Positions 23,650 to 32,229 of a stretch of 64,000 bases of DNA are shown here, piece by piece. The notes beneath the pieces are model-generated. The model did not search any database, was not told where the DNA came from, and saw only the letters and a list, made by a program, of their open reading frames with translations. The DNA comes from an uncultured Lachnospiraceae bacterium. Lineage in GTDB: Bacteria; Bacillota; Clostridia; Lachnospirales; Lachnospiraceae. Numbering within the stretch: the stretch's first letter is position 1; the number at the start of each line of letters is the position of its first letter. The DNA is taken from assembly GCA_902789175.1 (NCBI GenBank), contig CADANF010000012.1, forward strand, positions 1 through 64,000. The letters are read 5' to 3'. The translations under genes and the position numbers were made by a program.

Positions 23650-25468
23650 GATAACCAAACGCGGTTATGCTCTTTTAAATAAATATGTACCGGGGCTTGT
23701 CAGGGCAAAAACAATCGCAGCTGTGCTCGAAACCCTTTCTCCGTTTGTAACAGTCTGGTTTTCTGCAAGAATTATCAATGAACTAATGAATGACAGAAGA
23801 CAGAATGTACTTGTCCTTTATGTAATTTTGGTAATAGGAATTCATTTGTTGTTCTCCATGATAAAGGACATAATGGATAAGATCGTCAATGACAAAGAAT
23901 CCGGAATGTGGAATTACTTTAATAAGATCTTCTCAGATAAACAAATGAGCATGGACTACGCCATTCTTGAAAATAAAGACATTCAGAAAATGAGGCAGAA
24001 AGCAGAAGAAAATCTGTTTATGTTTGGAAATGGGTTAGGGCAGCTCATCTGGGATACAACGAGCCTTGTAAAAGTAATAGTTGGAATTGTTGCTTCCATC
24101 TCATTGACAGCTTCTCTTTTTATGTCAAAGTCGGGGGACAGTATTACAGATTCTAAGCTTTGGGTACTGGGAATCATTATCGTGCTCGTCTTTTTTGGGT
24201 TTATTAACAACTACCTGACACACAAAGAAAATGTGGTTTTTGAGCAGTGGACCAAGGGAACGGTATGGTATAATAGAGCCTTTATGTTTTATGGACATGA
24301 GCTATATAACAGTACTGTAAGAGCGAAGGATGTACGAATTTATGGCCAGGAAAAAATCGCTGACAGAGAAATGAAAAAAATGGAGGAGCATAACCGAAGT
24401 GATAATGCATTCATTAGAAAAATGAGTTTTTGTCAGGGACGGCTCTATTTTGCTCAGGGAATCTGTAACGCATTATGCTACTTGTTCGTGGTTGCCAAAG
24501 CTTCTACGGGAGCTTTTGATGTTGGAAGTATTGTGCAGTACGTAGGTGCACTTACTGAACTTGTGGGATGCGTGGGTTTGCTCACATGGATTTATTCTGA
24601 AAACAAAGTATATACAAGGCATTTGGAAAAACTGTTTGAATATCTTGATATTCCCAATAATAAGTATCAGGGGAAATTACCGGTTCCCAAAGACTATTTT
24701 TGTGATAATGGTGAGAATGATTATAGTATTGAATTTAAAAATGTTTCCTTCAAATATCCGGGAAGTGATACATATGCTTTAAAGAACATAAATACAAAAT
24801 TAAGTATAGGGAAAAAGCAGGCGTTTGTAGGAACGAACGGAGCCGGCAAAACTACTTTTGTCAAACTGCTTTGCAGATTGTATGATCCGACGGAAGGAGA
24901 GATACTCCTAAACGGTATTGATATTAAGAAGTACGATTATGAAGAATACTTAAAACTCTTCTCATTTGTTTTTCAGGACTTTAAACTTTTTGCATTTACT
25001 TTGGGGCAAAATATCGCAGCGGATACAAGTTACGATAAAGAGAAGCTTGAAGAGTGTATGAAAAAAGTATCTTTTTACGAAAGATACCAGTCTATGGAGA
25101 ATGGACCTGATACATATTTGTATAAAGATATCTCGGAAAACGGAGTGGAAGTATCAGGAGGAGAAGCACAAAAGATTGCTTTGGCCAGAGCTCTTTACAA
25201 AGGTACGCCTATGATTATTCTTGATGAGCCTACGGCAGCACTTGATCCTTTGGCTGAGGCACAGGTTTATGAAGACTTCAGTAATATGGTCGAAAATAAA
25301 ACAGCCATATATATCAGTCATAGGTTGTCATCCTGTCAGTTCTGCGATGAAATAACAGTTTTTGATCAGGGACAAATCGTGCAAAAGGGCGCACACTCTA
25401 AGCTGGTAGAAGAAACAGATGGTCAGTATTTCAAACTTTGGAATGCACAGGCACAGTATTATGCATGA
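23627..25468 (+). CDS. ABC exporter subunit 2 (membrane domain plus ATPase)
   Basis: 613 residues from the ATG at 23627, which has GGAAAGGAG seven bases upstream; the frame is open back to 23522 inside the preceding gene but without a start signal. Membrane spans occupy roughly residues 20-320. The ATPase has Walker A GTNGAGKTTFVKLL, FQDFKLF, signature VSGGEAQKIALARAL and Walker B MIILDEPTAALDP, with an H-loop in YISHRLSS. Both subunits keep catalytic glutamates, so both sites may hydrolyse ATP. Substrate unknown. Confidence 0.9.
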   Translation: MKIQKRIEITKRGYALLNKYVPGLVRAKTIAAVLETLSPFVTVWFSARIINELMNDRRQNVLVLYVILVIGIHLLFSMIKDIMDKIVNDKESGMWNYFNKIFSDKQMSMDYAILENKDIQKMRQKAEENLFMFGNGLGQLIWDTTSLVKVIVGIVASISLTASLFMSKSGDSITDSKLWVLGIIIVLVFFGFINNYLTHKENVVFEQWTKGTVWYNRAFMFYGHELYNSTVRAKDVRIYGQEKIADREMKKMEEHNRSDNAFIRKMSFCQGRLYFAQGICNALCYLFVVAKASTGAFDVGSIVQYVGALTELVGCVGLLTWIYSENKVYTRHLEKLFEYLDIPNNKYQGKLPVPKDYFCDNGENDYSIEFKNVSFKYPGSDTYALKNINTKLSIGKKQAFVGTNGAGKTTFVKLLCRLYDPTEGEILLNGIDIKKYDYEEYLKLFSFVFQDFKLFAFTLGQNIAADTSYDKEKLEECMKKVSFYERYQSMENGPDTYLYKDISENGVEVSGGEAQKIALARALYKGTPMIILDEPTAALDPLAEAQVYEDFSNMVENKTAIYISHRLSSCQFCDEITVFDQGQIVQKGAHSKLVEETDGQYFKLWNAQAQYYA

Positions 25469-25505
25469 TATGAGTGATTTACTGATGAAACGATGAATTA
25501 TATAT

Positions 25506-25859
25506 TCATGAGAAACGTAGATAAAAAATATAATGGCGCACTTCAGTCTGTTCAATCATTTTGTTGATGTTTCGAAATTGCATTCCTGCAAGATTATCAA
25601 ACAGATGTTGTTCTTTTTTTTCAGTAAGTCCCAAAAGATAGTCTGATGTTACTCCATAAAAATCTGCAAGCGTGATTATAGTCTTGTGAGAGATTTCTTT
25701 GTAATCATCCGTTTCATAATTTCCAAGCGATGCTCTGGATATTCCGGTCTGCTCTGACAATTCTTGCAGAGACAGACCTTTTTCTATTCTCAAATCTTTT
25801 AGTTTTTCCTGAATTGATAATTTACACTTCAATGCTTTATTCCCCCAGTGCTTTTTCAT
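25506..25859 (-). CDS. XRE-family HTH regulator, probably C-terminally truncated
   Basis: 117 residues with a clear Cro/C1-type HTH: IQEKLKDLRIEKGLSLQELSEQTGISRASLGNYE, then ISHKTIITLADFYGVTSDYLLGLTE. In related Lachnospiraceae proteins a longer C-terminal domain follows; here the sequence runs out in VRHYIFYLRFS, which looks like read-through into unrelated DNA. The start has no good ribosome binding site. It faces the ABC genes and borders decayed mobile DNA, so it may be a remnant. Confidence 0.6.
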   Translation of the reverse strand: MKKHWGNKALKCKLSIQEKLKDLRIEKGLSLQELSEQTGISRASLGNYETDDYKEISHKTIITLADFYGVTSDYLLGLTEKKEQHLFDNLAGMQFRNINKMIEQTEVRHYIFYLRFS

Positions 25860-25901
25860 AAGTTCTTGTATATGTAAATCATAACAGAATGTAAGTTTGC
25901 T

Positions 25902-26072
25902 ATGGATGATATAGACTATGACTATTGCGTATATATTGGCAATACGACGGTCACAATTGTTTATTCATACGAAAAAATTGGTAACCGACTCAAAGATTAT
26001 TATAGGCAATGTTATCACAATCAAGACTCAGGGATGAAATCAGAAAAGAGCATGTGCCAAAAAGCAAGTTGA
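25902..26072 (+). CDS. small ORF in decayed mobile region
   Basis: A 56-codon frame (MDDIDYDYCVYIGNTTVTIV start). The IGNTT segment resembles small proteins encoded before serine recombinases in clostridial transposons. No ribosome binding site is visible, and similarity is only by eye. It precedes a coiled-coil/HTH gene and a KilA-N gene that lead into a broken recombinase. Confidence 0.3.
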   Translation: MDDIDYDYCVYIGNTTVTIVYSYEKIGNRLKDYYRQCYHNQDSGMKSEKSMCQKAS

Positions 26073-26123
26073 CAGTGACGCAGTGCAGAATTACAATGGT
26101 GTCAGAAAGCGAGGTGGCACAAG

Positions 26124-26420
26124 ATGAAGATTACAACTCTTGATGAAGCCCTTAAGAGAATAAAGGAATTAGAAAAAGAGGTTGCTGAGCTTAAATCAGA
26201 AAATGAGACTCTCCGTAATCGTAACTTCGGTGGACGTAAAAAACACGATGATGCATGGATGTCTGCATACAATGATTTCATTTTGAAGTATGAGAGCGGA
26301 AAGACTCTTGTAGAGATTGTTGCAGAAGGTGATGTCAGCCGGAGGACAGCTTATCGCTACCTGGCATATTACAGAGAATTGAAGAAAATTGCAGATAATT
26401 CAAAAAGTGTTCGAAAATAA
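26124..26420 (+). CDS. coiled-coil plus resolvase-like HTH protein
   Basis: 98 residues. The N-terminal third is a coiled coil (LDEALKRIKELEKEVAELKSENETL). The C-terminal part (YESGKTLVEIVAEGDVSRRTAYRYLAYYREL) has the helix-turn-helix of resolvase/Hin-like proteins. GAGGTGG lies a few bases before the ATG. There is no catalytic domain, so it is likely a DNA-binding accessory protein of a mobile element, consistent with the KilA-N gene and recombinase fragment that follow. Confidence 0.6.
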   Translation: MKITTLDEALKRIKELEKEVAELKSENETLRNRNFGGRKKHDDAWMSAYNDFILKYESGKTLVEIVAEGDVSRRTAYRYLAYYRELKKIADNSKSVRK

Positions 26421-26450
26421 ACACTATATTCGAATTCTATTGGAGGATAT

Positions 26451-27305
26451 ATGGCAAAGACAATAAAAAAAGAGACTATACATGCTGCCGGCATTGATAT
26501 AGGTATTTACACAACTGATTTTAAGAATGAATTTATATCATTGACAGATATAGCTAGGTATAAAAGCATTGATCCTAGAATTACAATTCATAACTGGTTG
26601 CGTGGAAGAGACGTGGTAGAATTTCTTGGGCTTTGGGAGATTTTACATAATCCTGATTTTAAACGTATCGATTTCGATACGTTTAAAGAAGATGCAGGGA
26701 CAAACGCGTTTGTATTTTCAATAAAGAATTGGACAGATGAATTAGACGCTATAGGTTTGTTCACAAAATCCGGAAGATATGGCGGTGGGATATATGCACA
26801 CATTGATATAGCTTTTGAATTTGCATCTTGGATTTCTCCGGAATTTAAGCTTTATATCATCAAAGATTACCAACGGCTCAAGTCCGACGAAAACAGCCGT
26901 CTGTCTTTGAATTGGAATCTGAATCGTGAGATAGCTAAGTTGAATTATCGTATTCATACAGATGCTATTAAGGATAATCTTATTTTGCAGGAGCTTACAC
27001 CGGAGCAGATCTCATATAAATATGCAAATGAAGCAGATATCCTGAATGTGGCATTGTTTGGCATGACGGCAAAACAGTGGCGTGAAAATAATGCTGATAA
27101 GAAAGGTAACATTCGAGATGATGCAACGCTGAATCAACTTCTTGTACTAGCAAATATGGAAAGCTATAACGCAATTCTTATAGAACAGGGGAAAGCAATG
27201 TCGGATCGTCTTGTATTGCTTAGAGAATTAGCTCTTAAGCAGATGGAGACTTTATCTGCTGTCAGTATGGATGCTATCAAAAGGCTTCCAGGAGGAGATT
27301 CGTAA
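26451..27305 (+). CDS. KilA-N domain protein
   Basis: 284 residues. The N-terminal region, FISLTDIARYKSIDPRITIHNWLRGRDVVEFLGLWE and later GGGIYAHIDIAFEFASWISPEF, is the KilA-N DNA-binding domain of phage and mobile-element proteins. The C-terminus is helical. GGAGG lies about 10 bases before the ATG. It ends one base before the broken recombinase frame, the usual order (KilA-N then recombinase) in clostridial integrative elements. Confidence 0.85.
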   Translation: MAKTIKKETIHAAGIDIGIYTTDFKNEFISLTDIARYKSIDPRITIHNWLRGRDVVEFLGLWEILHNPDFKRIDFDTFKEDAGTNAFVFSIKNWTDELDAIGLFTKSGRYGGGIYAHIDIAFEFASWISPEFKLYIIKDYQRLKSDENSRLSLNWNLNREIAKLNYRIHTDAIKDNLILQELTPEQISYKYANEADILNVALFGMTAKQWRENNADKKGNIRDDATLNQLLVLANMESYNAILIEQGKAMSDRLVLLRELALKQMETLSAVSMDAIKRLPGGDS

Positions 27306-27596
27306 ATGGAAAAGAAACAAAAATGCTAAATCTATACTCGTGTCTCTACAGCAGTTCAAGTTGACGGATATAGTTTGGATGCCCAACGTGATAAACTCAC
27401 TAAATATGCTGAATATCAGAACATGGAAGTTGTAAAAGAATTTTCAGATGCAGGTCACTCCGGCAAAAATATAAATGGTAGACCGGAGTTCTCAAGGATG
27501 CATGAACATATTTTATCGGGAATACTACGGTGCCCTGTTTGTCATGGTGCCATGTATTCCAATGTTAATCGTAAAAAGAAACCTGACGGTACATAA
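27306..27596 (+). pseudogene. broken serine recombinase
   Basis: The frame begins MEKKQKC, then a TAA replaces the usual tyrosine codon, then IYTRVSTAVQVDGYSLDAQ continues as a normal resolvase N-terminus. After EFSRM it jumps straight to HEHILSGILRCPVCHGAMY, the zinc-ribbon region, so several hundred codons are deleted, and it stops at 27594-27596 after KPDGT. A nonsense codon plus a large internal deletion rule out activity. It resembles the intact recombinase at 18231 in the same segments. Confidence 0.88.
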
Positions 27597-27622
27597 GAAA
27601 GATACTCATATAGAAGTTTTAA

Positions 27623-27668
27623 GCCATAGTATTTCTGATTTACAGTCAGAAGTACTATGGCGTTTTTA
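27623..27668 (+). terminator. terminator after the recombinase remnant
   Basis: GCCATAGTA / TACTATGGC stem with inner CTGA / TCAG pairing, followed by GTTTTTA. Confidence 0.78.
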
Positions 27669-27738
27669 TTGACAATGCAGCAATGCGATGCTGTAATTAT
27701 AAAGAACATAAATCGGAATTTAATAAGGCGGTGACAGA

Positions 27739-28668
27739 ATGATACCACAAAAATTGAAACCAGAAGATGAGATTCGCATTATCGCTCCGTCAAGCAGTTT
27801 GACGAGGGTTCGTCCTGATATTTATGACAACGCATTCACTTTTCTGAAGGACAAGGGCTTCAATGTAACCTTTTCCAAAAATTGCAGAGAAACTAATATG
27901 TTTTTATCTTCGTCTATTCGCTCTCGTGTCGATGATATACATGAAGCATTTGCAGATAAAAACGTCAAGGCAGTAATGGCTTGTATCGGTGGATTTAATG
28001 CAAATGAAATATTGCCGTATCTTGATTATGAGCTGATAAGAGCAAATCCGAAGATACTTTGCGGATATTCGGATATAACAGCTTTACTTAATGCCGTTTA
28101 TGCAAAAACGGGCTTGGTGACATATCATGCACCTCACCTTGCGGCACTCGGATTTCTTAACGAGCGTGAATATACGGAAAAATACTTTTCGGAATGTATA
28201 ATGAGTGACGCTTCTTTCGTTGTCACACCGTCATTAGCTTCGCAAAGTTATACAGTCATTCAGAAAGGAAAATGTGATGGCGAGATAATAGGAGGAAATC
28301 TTTGTACGTTGAATCTATTACAGGGGACGCCTTATATGCCTGAGATTGAAAATAGAGTATTGTTCCTTGAAGATGATAATATCATTGGCGATTGCTTTGT
28401 GTGCGAATTTGACCGTAATCTGCAATCGCTTCTTCAAATCAGCGGAGCAGACACGATAAGAGGAATTGTGTTCGGCAGATTTGATGAAAGCTGCAAAATG
28501 ACCGAAAACATTGTAAAAGCAATCGTCAAGGACAAAGTATCTCCTGACATTCCAATTGTATTTGGTGTAGATTTCGGTCATGTATTTCCGATGTTCTCTT
28601 TTCCTATCGGTGGAAGAGTTCGTTTATCGGTAAATAATAGCATTGACCTTAAAATCATAGAGCATTAA
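27739..28668 (+). CDS. S66-family LD-carboxypeptidase (MccF-like)
   Basis: 309 residues. The S66 nucleophile serine lies in LCGYSDITALLNAVYAKTG near residue 115, preceded by ACIGGFNANEILPYLDYELI. The N-terminal IIAPSSSL and a later IIGGNLCTLNLLQGTPYMP, with a Glu in LFLEDD, complete the Ser-Glu-His pattern. Family members cleave L,D bonds in peptidoglycan stem peptides or, as MccF, inactivate microcin C-type peptide-nucleotides; GGFNANEIL fits the MccF-like group. The role here is either immunity or wall recycling. It is a single gene between mobile remnants, which hints at acquisition. Confidence 0.85.
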   Translation: MIPQKLKPEDEIRIIAPSSSLTRVRPDIYDNAFTFLKDKGFNVTFSKNCRETNMFLSSSIRSRVDDIHEAFADKNVKAVMACIGGFNANEILPYLDYELIRANPKILCGYSDITALLNAVYAKTGLVTYHAPHLAALGFLNEREYTEKYFSECIMSDASFVVTPSLASQSYTVIQKGKCDGEIIGGNLCTLNLLQGTPYMPEIENRVLFLEDDNIIGDCFVCEFDRNLQSLLQISGADTIRGIVFGRFDESCKMTENIVKAIVKDKVSPDIPIVFGVDFGHVFPMFSFPIGGRVRLSVNNSIDLKIIEH

Positions 28669-28731
28669 ATGACAGAAAATATGATGATATGCAGGAGCTC
28701 ATGAATAAGCTATATGAGGAATAGACCGACA

Positions 28732-28880
28732 CTAGTATAAATGTCTTTAAATAACTCGACTGTATTGGTGTCCTCATGATATAATCTTTATATATTTATT
28801 TGGAGGTTATATCATGGGCAGAAAAGCAGAAGCAATAATACTTACAACAGAGGAACGAGAATACTTGGACAGATGCAGCG
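28732..28880 (+). mobile_element. IS630-family element remnant (terminus and transposase start)
   Basis: CTAG at 28732-28735 is followed by TATAA and TTTAAATAACT-C-GAC, matching the ends at the window's edges. A GGAGG ribosome binding site precedes an ATG at 28814 whose first 20 or so residues (MGRKAEAIILTTEEREYLD) are the start of IS630-family transposases. The family pattern breaks near 28875 and the frame runs into unrelated sequence, so only the left end of the element is left. Confidence 0.65.
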
Positions 28881-29036
28881 TTTTATTATGTTTGAAAAAG
28901 TTTAAAGAAGGCGGTGTTGAAAGAGAGCTTTCGTCAGATAGAGGAACATATCAGCCAGGCAGTGGACAAGGCAAAACTAAGTGATATCGAGCTGGATGAA
29001 TTGCTTGATATAATGAAGACAATATACATGGAATAA
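28881..29036 (+). pseudogene. gene fragment after the IS630 remnant
   Basis: An open stretch without a start reads LKESFRQIEEHISQAVDKAK then LSDIELDELLDIMKTIYME and a stop at 29034-29036. It looks like the helical C-terminus of a lost gene. Just left of the IS remnant (28669-28722) another short frame ends in MQELMNKLYEE. Neither is recognised. Together they show that 28.67-29.04 kb is scar tissue rather than functional genes. Confidence 0.4.
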
Positions 29037-29086
29037 GTGGAATTACAGACTGTAGTAATGTCCACTCCTGTTGATTTTGTTCTTTT

Positions 29087-30460
29087 TTATTCACAAGAGA
29101 GTGGTTCAGCTTCTGCATTAAAAAGTTCAGAATTCTTAGAATAGTATGTAAACATAAGTAATGCTCCTGCTCCGAACCATGCAATAACATCTGCAAATAA
29201 AACACCATTCTTTCCTACGTAGATTGGAAGCCATGAAGCAACTGCCAGGCGGATAAGTAATTCTACGATACCAGATATCATTGGAATGAATGTTTTACCA
29301 CTTCCAAGTAATGCGGCACGATAGGTGTATAATGCATATACCACAAAGAGGAACATGCATTGAATTATCAGGTAATAATATGCGGTGCGAAGAATAGTAT
29401 CATTTAAAGCAGCGGACTGTTCGTTTGTGTTTAAAAACAGGCTAAGGGCGGGCTTTCCTATCAGTATAAAAACCAGGCTGGAGATTACAGCGAGACTTAT
29501 ATTGATCTTTAAGCAGACTCCAACGCCATGTTTAACACGTTCCATCTTTCTGGCTCCGAGATTCTGGGCAACATAGGTTCCGAGGGCAACAGAGAAAGAT
29601 ACTCCGGCCTGCTGGATGAGATTCACTAATTTGCTGGTGAGAGATACAGCAGTGGTAAATACATAGCCGTAGGAATTGACGATGCCCTGCATTATAAGGC
29701 CGCCAATGGAAATTACAATATTCTGTGTAGCCAAAGGAAGGCCGGCCTTAAATAATTCTTTGGAACATTTGAGGTTAAAAGACCAGTCGCTGGCACATAA
29801 ATGAAGCACATCCCATTTTTTTATCTTAATGAAACAAACAACGCAGGAAAATACCTGGGAGATCAATGTGGCTACAGCAACACCGGTAACACCTAAATTA
29901 AAGTGAATAACAAATACAGCATCCAAAACAATATTTATTATTGATGAAATGATCAATGCTATAAATGCAGTCTGCGTATCTCCTAAAGACCTTAAAATAG
30001 AGGACAGCAGATTGTAAAGCATGGTGATAAAAACACCGGCTGTTACAATATTTAAATATAAAATGGACATATCTATGACATTTTCAGGTGTCTTTAAAAT
30101 AACCAGCAGATCAGGTATAAAAAATAAAGCTGCGACGGTGATGAAGACAGTTAATACAAATGATAAAATGCATGACATAGCAATACTTTTTCTCATTTTG
30201 GTATAATCTTTTGCCCCGTATTGCTGTGAGATAATTATAGAAAAACCCTGAGTAAAACCTGTAAAGATATTAAGAATCAGCCAGTATATCCAGCTGGTGC
30301 AGCTGACTGCTGTGAGAGCTTCGGTACTGACGTATCTTCCTAACATCATAGAATCAACAAGAGTATATGCCTGTTGAATAAGGCTTCCGGCTAGTATTGG
30401 AAGGGCAAAAGAGAATAATAATTTTGCTGGGTTTCCGCTGGTCATATCATTTATATGCAT
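29087..30460 (-). CDS. MATE-family efflux transporter
   Basis: 457 residues with about twelve membrane spans in two similar halves, the MATE layout. MTSGNPAKLLFSFALPILAG opens the protein, with DSMMLGRYVSTEALTAV and GFTQGFSIIISQQYGA typical of the first half. MATE proteins export cationic drugs or metabolites with sodium or protons. It is transcribed alone to the left, back-to-back with the BtrH-like gene across a 100-base gap. Confidence 0.93.
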   Translation of the reverse strand: MHINDMTSGNPAKLLFSFALPILAGSLIQQAYTLVDSMMLGRYVSTEALTAVSCTSWIYWLILNIFTGFTQGFSIIISQQYGAKDYTKMRKSIAMSCILSFVLTVFITVAALFFIPDLLVILKTPENVIDMSILYLNIVTAGVFITMLYNLLSSILRSLGDTQTAFIALIISSIINIVLDAVFVIHFNLGVTGVAVATLISQVFSCVVCFIKIKKWDVLHLCASDWSFNLKCSKELFKAGLPLATQNIVISIGGLIMQGIVNSYGYVFTTAVSLTSKLVNLIQQAGVSFSVALGTYVAQNLGARKMERVKHGVGVCLKINISLAVISSLVFILIGKPALSLFLNTNEQSAALNDTILRTAYYYLIIQCMFLFVVYALYTYRAALLGSGKTFIPMISGIVELLIRLAVASWLPIYVGKNGVLFADVIAWFGAGALLMFTYYSKNSELFNAEAEPLSCE

Positions 30461-30560
30461 TTTTTATAAATTCCCCCTAGAAATTTTCTTTTTTTTATAT
30501 ATAATAATATACGTGTGTGTGTATGAAAAGGATTTTTTTTATGAATAAGGGGACTTGGAT

Positions 30561-32195
30561 ATGAAATATATTGTTAACTATGACGAAATAGACAAGTATT
30601 GGAAAAATGATTATTTTTTCTGTGAAGATAAAATACTAGCTACTATGGCCGAGAAATTTGGCTGTAAGTATGATCTTATGTTTGCCGGAGCTTTTGATTT
30701 TGGATATAACAAAGGACGAAATAAAGAAGTTGGAAGTAATATGGTGGTCAGATATTTTGATCAGGACATGTTATTGAAAAAATATTATGGAATCCATATA
30801 AACAAATTTGATGAGGCTTATGGCGGAGCTGACTTTTTAGAACGTTCTAAAGAGGAATTGTTAAAAGGTATACCTACTGCTGTAGAATTAACGAGAGATG
30901 GAATATGGGATATTAAGCCTGGAGAAGATTTAGTCGAGGCAACCATCTTTTTACTTGTGGAGATAACTGATGAAACAGTCACAGTTATTGATCCTCATGA
31001 ACTTGGAATTAGAAGAGTAGTTTCGAAAGAAATATTTATAAGAAATTTCGCCTGGGGCGTTACATTCGAATGCGATAAAAATAAAGTTGATAAGGAAATT
31101 GATGTAAAAGATTTTCTTAAGTATGTTATCTGCAATTGTCATCGTACACTGATATCAAATGAGGGATGCATCGATGCCACTACTATTTTTCCATCAATGC
31201 AAAGTGGCAAAGATAATCTTTTACGCCGCAAGGTGGAAGATCCTTATGAAGAAATGCTTCAATTTGCAGAGGATGTTATTTCCATGGATTTTGATGCAGA
31301 AATAAATGGATTAGAGAGCGTGTTATTTACACCGTTTTATTATGGACTTTTATATACATATCGTTCTCGTCTTGTATTTACAAAAGCTCTTCGTGAATTA
31401 GAGGAAAGAATTCATTTAGAGATTTTTGAGCCGATAATTGAAAAGCTTATCGTTACATCTTCTAAATGGAATTACCTTAGAATGGTATTTACGAATTGTT
31501 ATCATAATGGGGGAATGTCTCAGAAGATAAAAGATGAAATGAGCTCAGTGATAAGGGAGATTGCTGAGATAGAAAAGATTGTCATGGCTGATCTTCAGAA
31601 AATGTATGACAGCTTTGATGACTATAAGAAAGAGATTGATCTTTCTGAACAGTTCAATACATACTTGTTCGATAATGAAAATTGGAAAAGTATAGATGAG
31701 GGGAAGGCTGTTTATGGAAGATATTATTATGAACCATTAACAGAGAATGAAAGTAAAAATATAAGGTGGAATTTTAATTTTATTCTGCCGGAACCAAACG
31801 AAAAGGGTGATAGTTTAGTTTGCTTGGGACAAGAACTTTCTGTTGATGAAGAAATCACTACTGCAGAATTTAATAAATTTTATCTGTATGGAACAGTTTT
31901 ATATAACGAGATGATCTATGATCAAATGGAGATTCTATATACAGATGGAAGCAAAGAAAAAGTGCTGATCGGGTTTGATGGCTGGATCGAAAATGATTAT
32001 AAGCTTTGTGAAGGCGCAAAGGCTGTATGGCAGGGAAAGATCATCAAACGAAACAGTAAAGAAGCTCCTGATGTCAGAAGAAAAGCTGTTATATATGAAA
32101 AGAGCTATTCCATTTCAAAGGGTAAAAAAGTGCAGGGGTTTGTTTTACCAAATAATCCGTTCATAAATATAATTAAAGTTATATTTACAAAATAA
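30561..32195 (+). CDS. BtrH/C39-fold-like protein with C-terminal beta domain (function unknown)
   Basis: About 544 residues from the ATG at 30561 with AAGGGGA upstream. The N-terminal about 160 residues resemble the BtrH N-terminal (papain/C39-like) fold seen in natural-product clusters: a Cys in YFFCEDKILATMAEKFGC, then LMFAGAFDFGY, then a turn like the second catalytic region (TVIDPHELGIRRVV). The middle is alpha-helical. The last about 140 residues look like a beta-sandwich ending GFVLPNNPFINIIKVIF. BtrH enzymes transfer acyl groups from carrier proteins, but no carrier or NRPS gene is here. A glycosyltransferase follows after 35 bases. The assignment is by pattern only. Confidence 0.5.
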   Translation: MKYIVNYDEIDKYWKNDYFFCEDKILATMAEKFGCKYDLMFAGAFDFGYNKGRNKEVGSNMVVRYFDQDMLLKKYYGIHINKFDEAYGGADFLERSKEELLKGIPTAVELTRDGIWDIKPGEDLVEATIFLLVEITDETVTVIDPHELGIRRVVSKEIFIRNFAWGVTFECDKNKVDKEIDVKDFLKYVICNCHRTLISNEGCIDATTIFPSMQSGKDNLLRRKVEDPYEEMLQFAEDVISMDFDAEINGLESVLFTPFYYGLLYTYRSRLVFTKALRELEERIHLEIFEPIIEKLIVTSSKWNYLRMVFTNCYHNGGMSQKIKDEMSSVIREIAEIEKIVMADLQKMYDSFDDYKKEIDLSEQFNTYLFDNENWKSIDEGKAVYGRYYYEPLTENESKNIRWNFNFILPEPNEKGDSLVCLGQELSVDEEITTAEFNKFYLYGTVLYNEMIYDQMEILYTDGSKEKVLIGFDGWIENDYKLCEGAKAVWQGKIIKRNSKEAPDVRRKAVIYEKSYSISKGKKVQGFVLPNNPFINIIKVIFTK

Positions 32196-32229
32196 AAAAA
32201 TGAAGTTAAGTGTATTAGGAGGACCAGGT

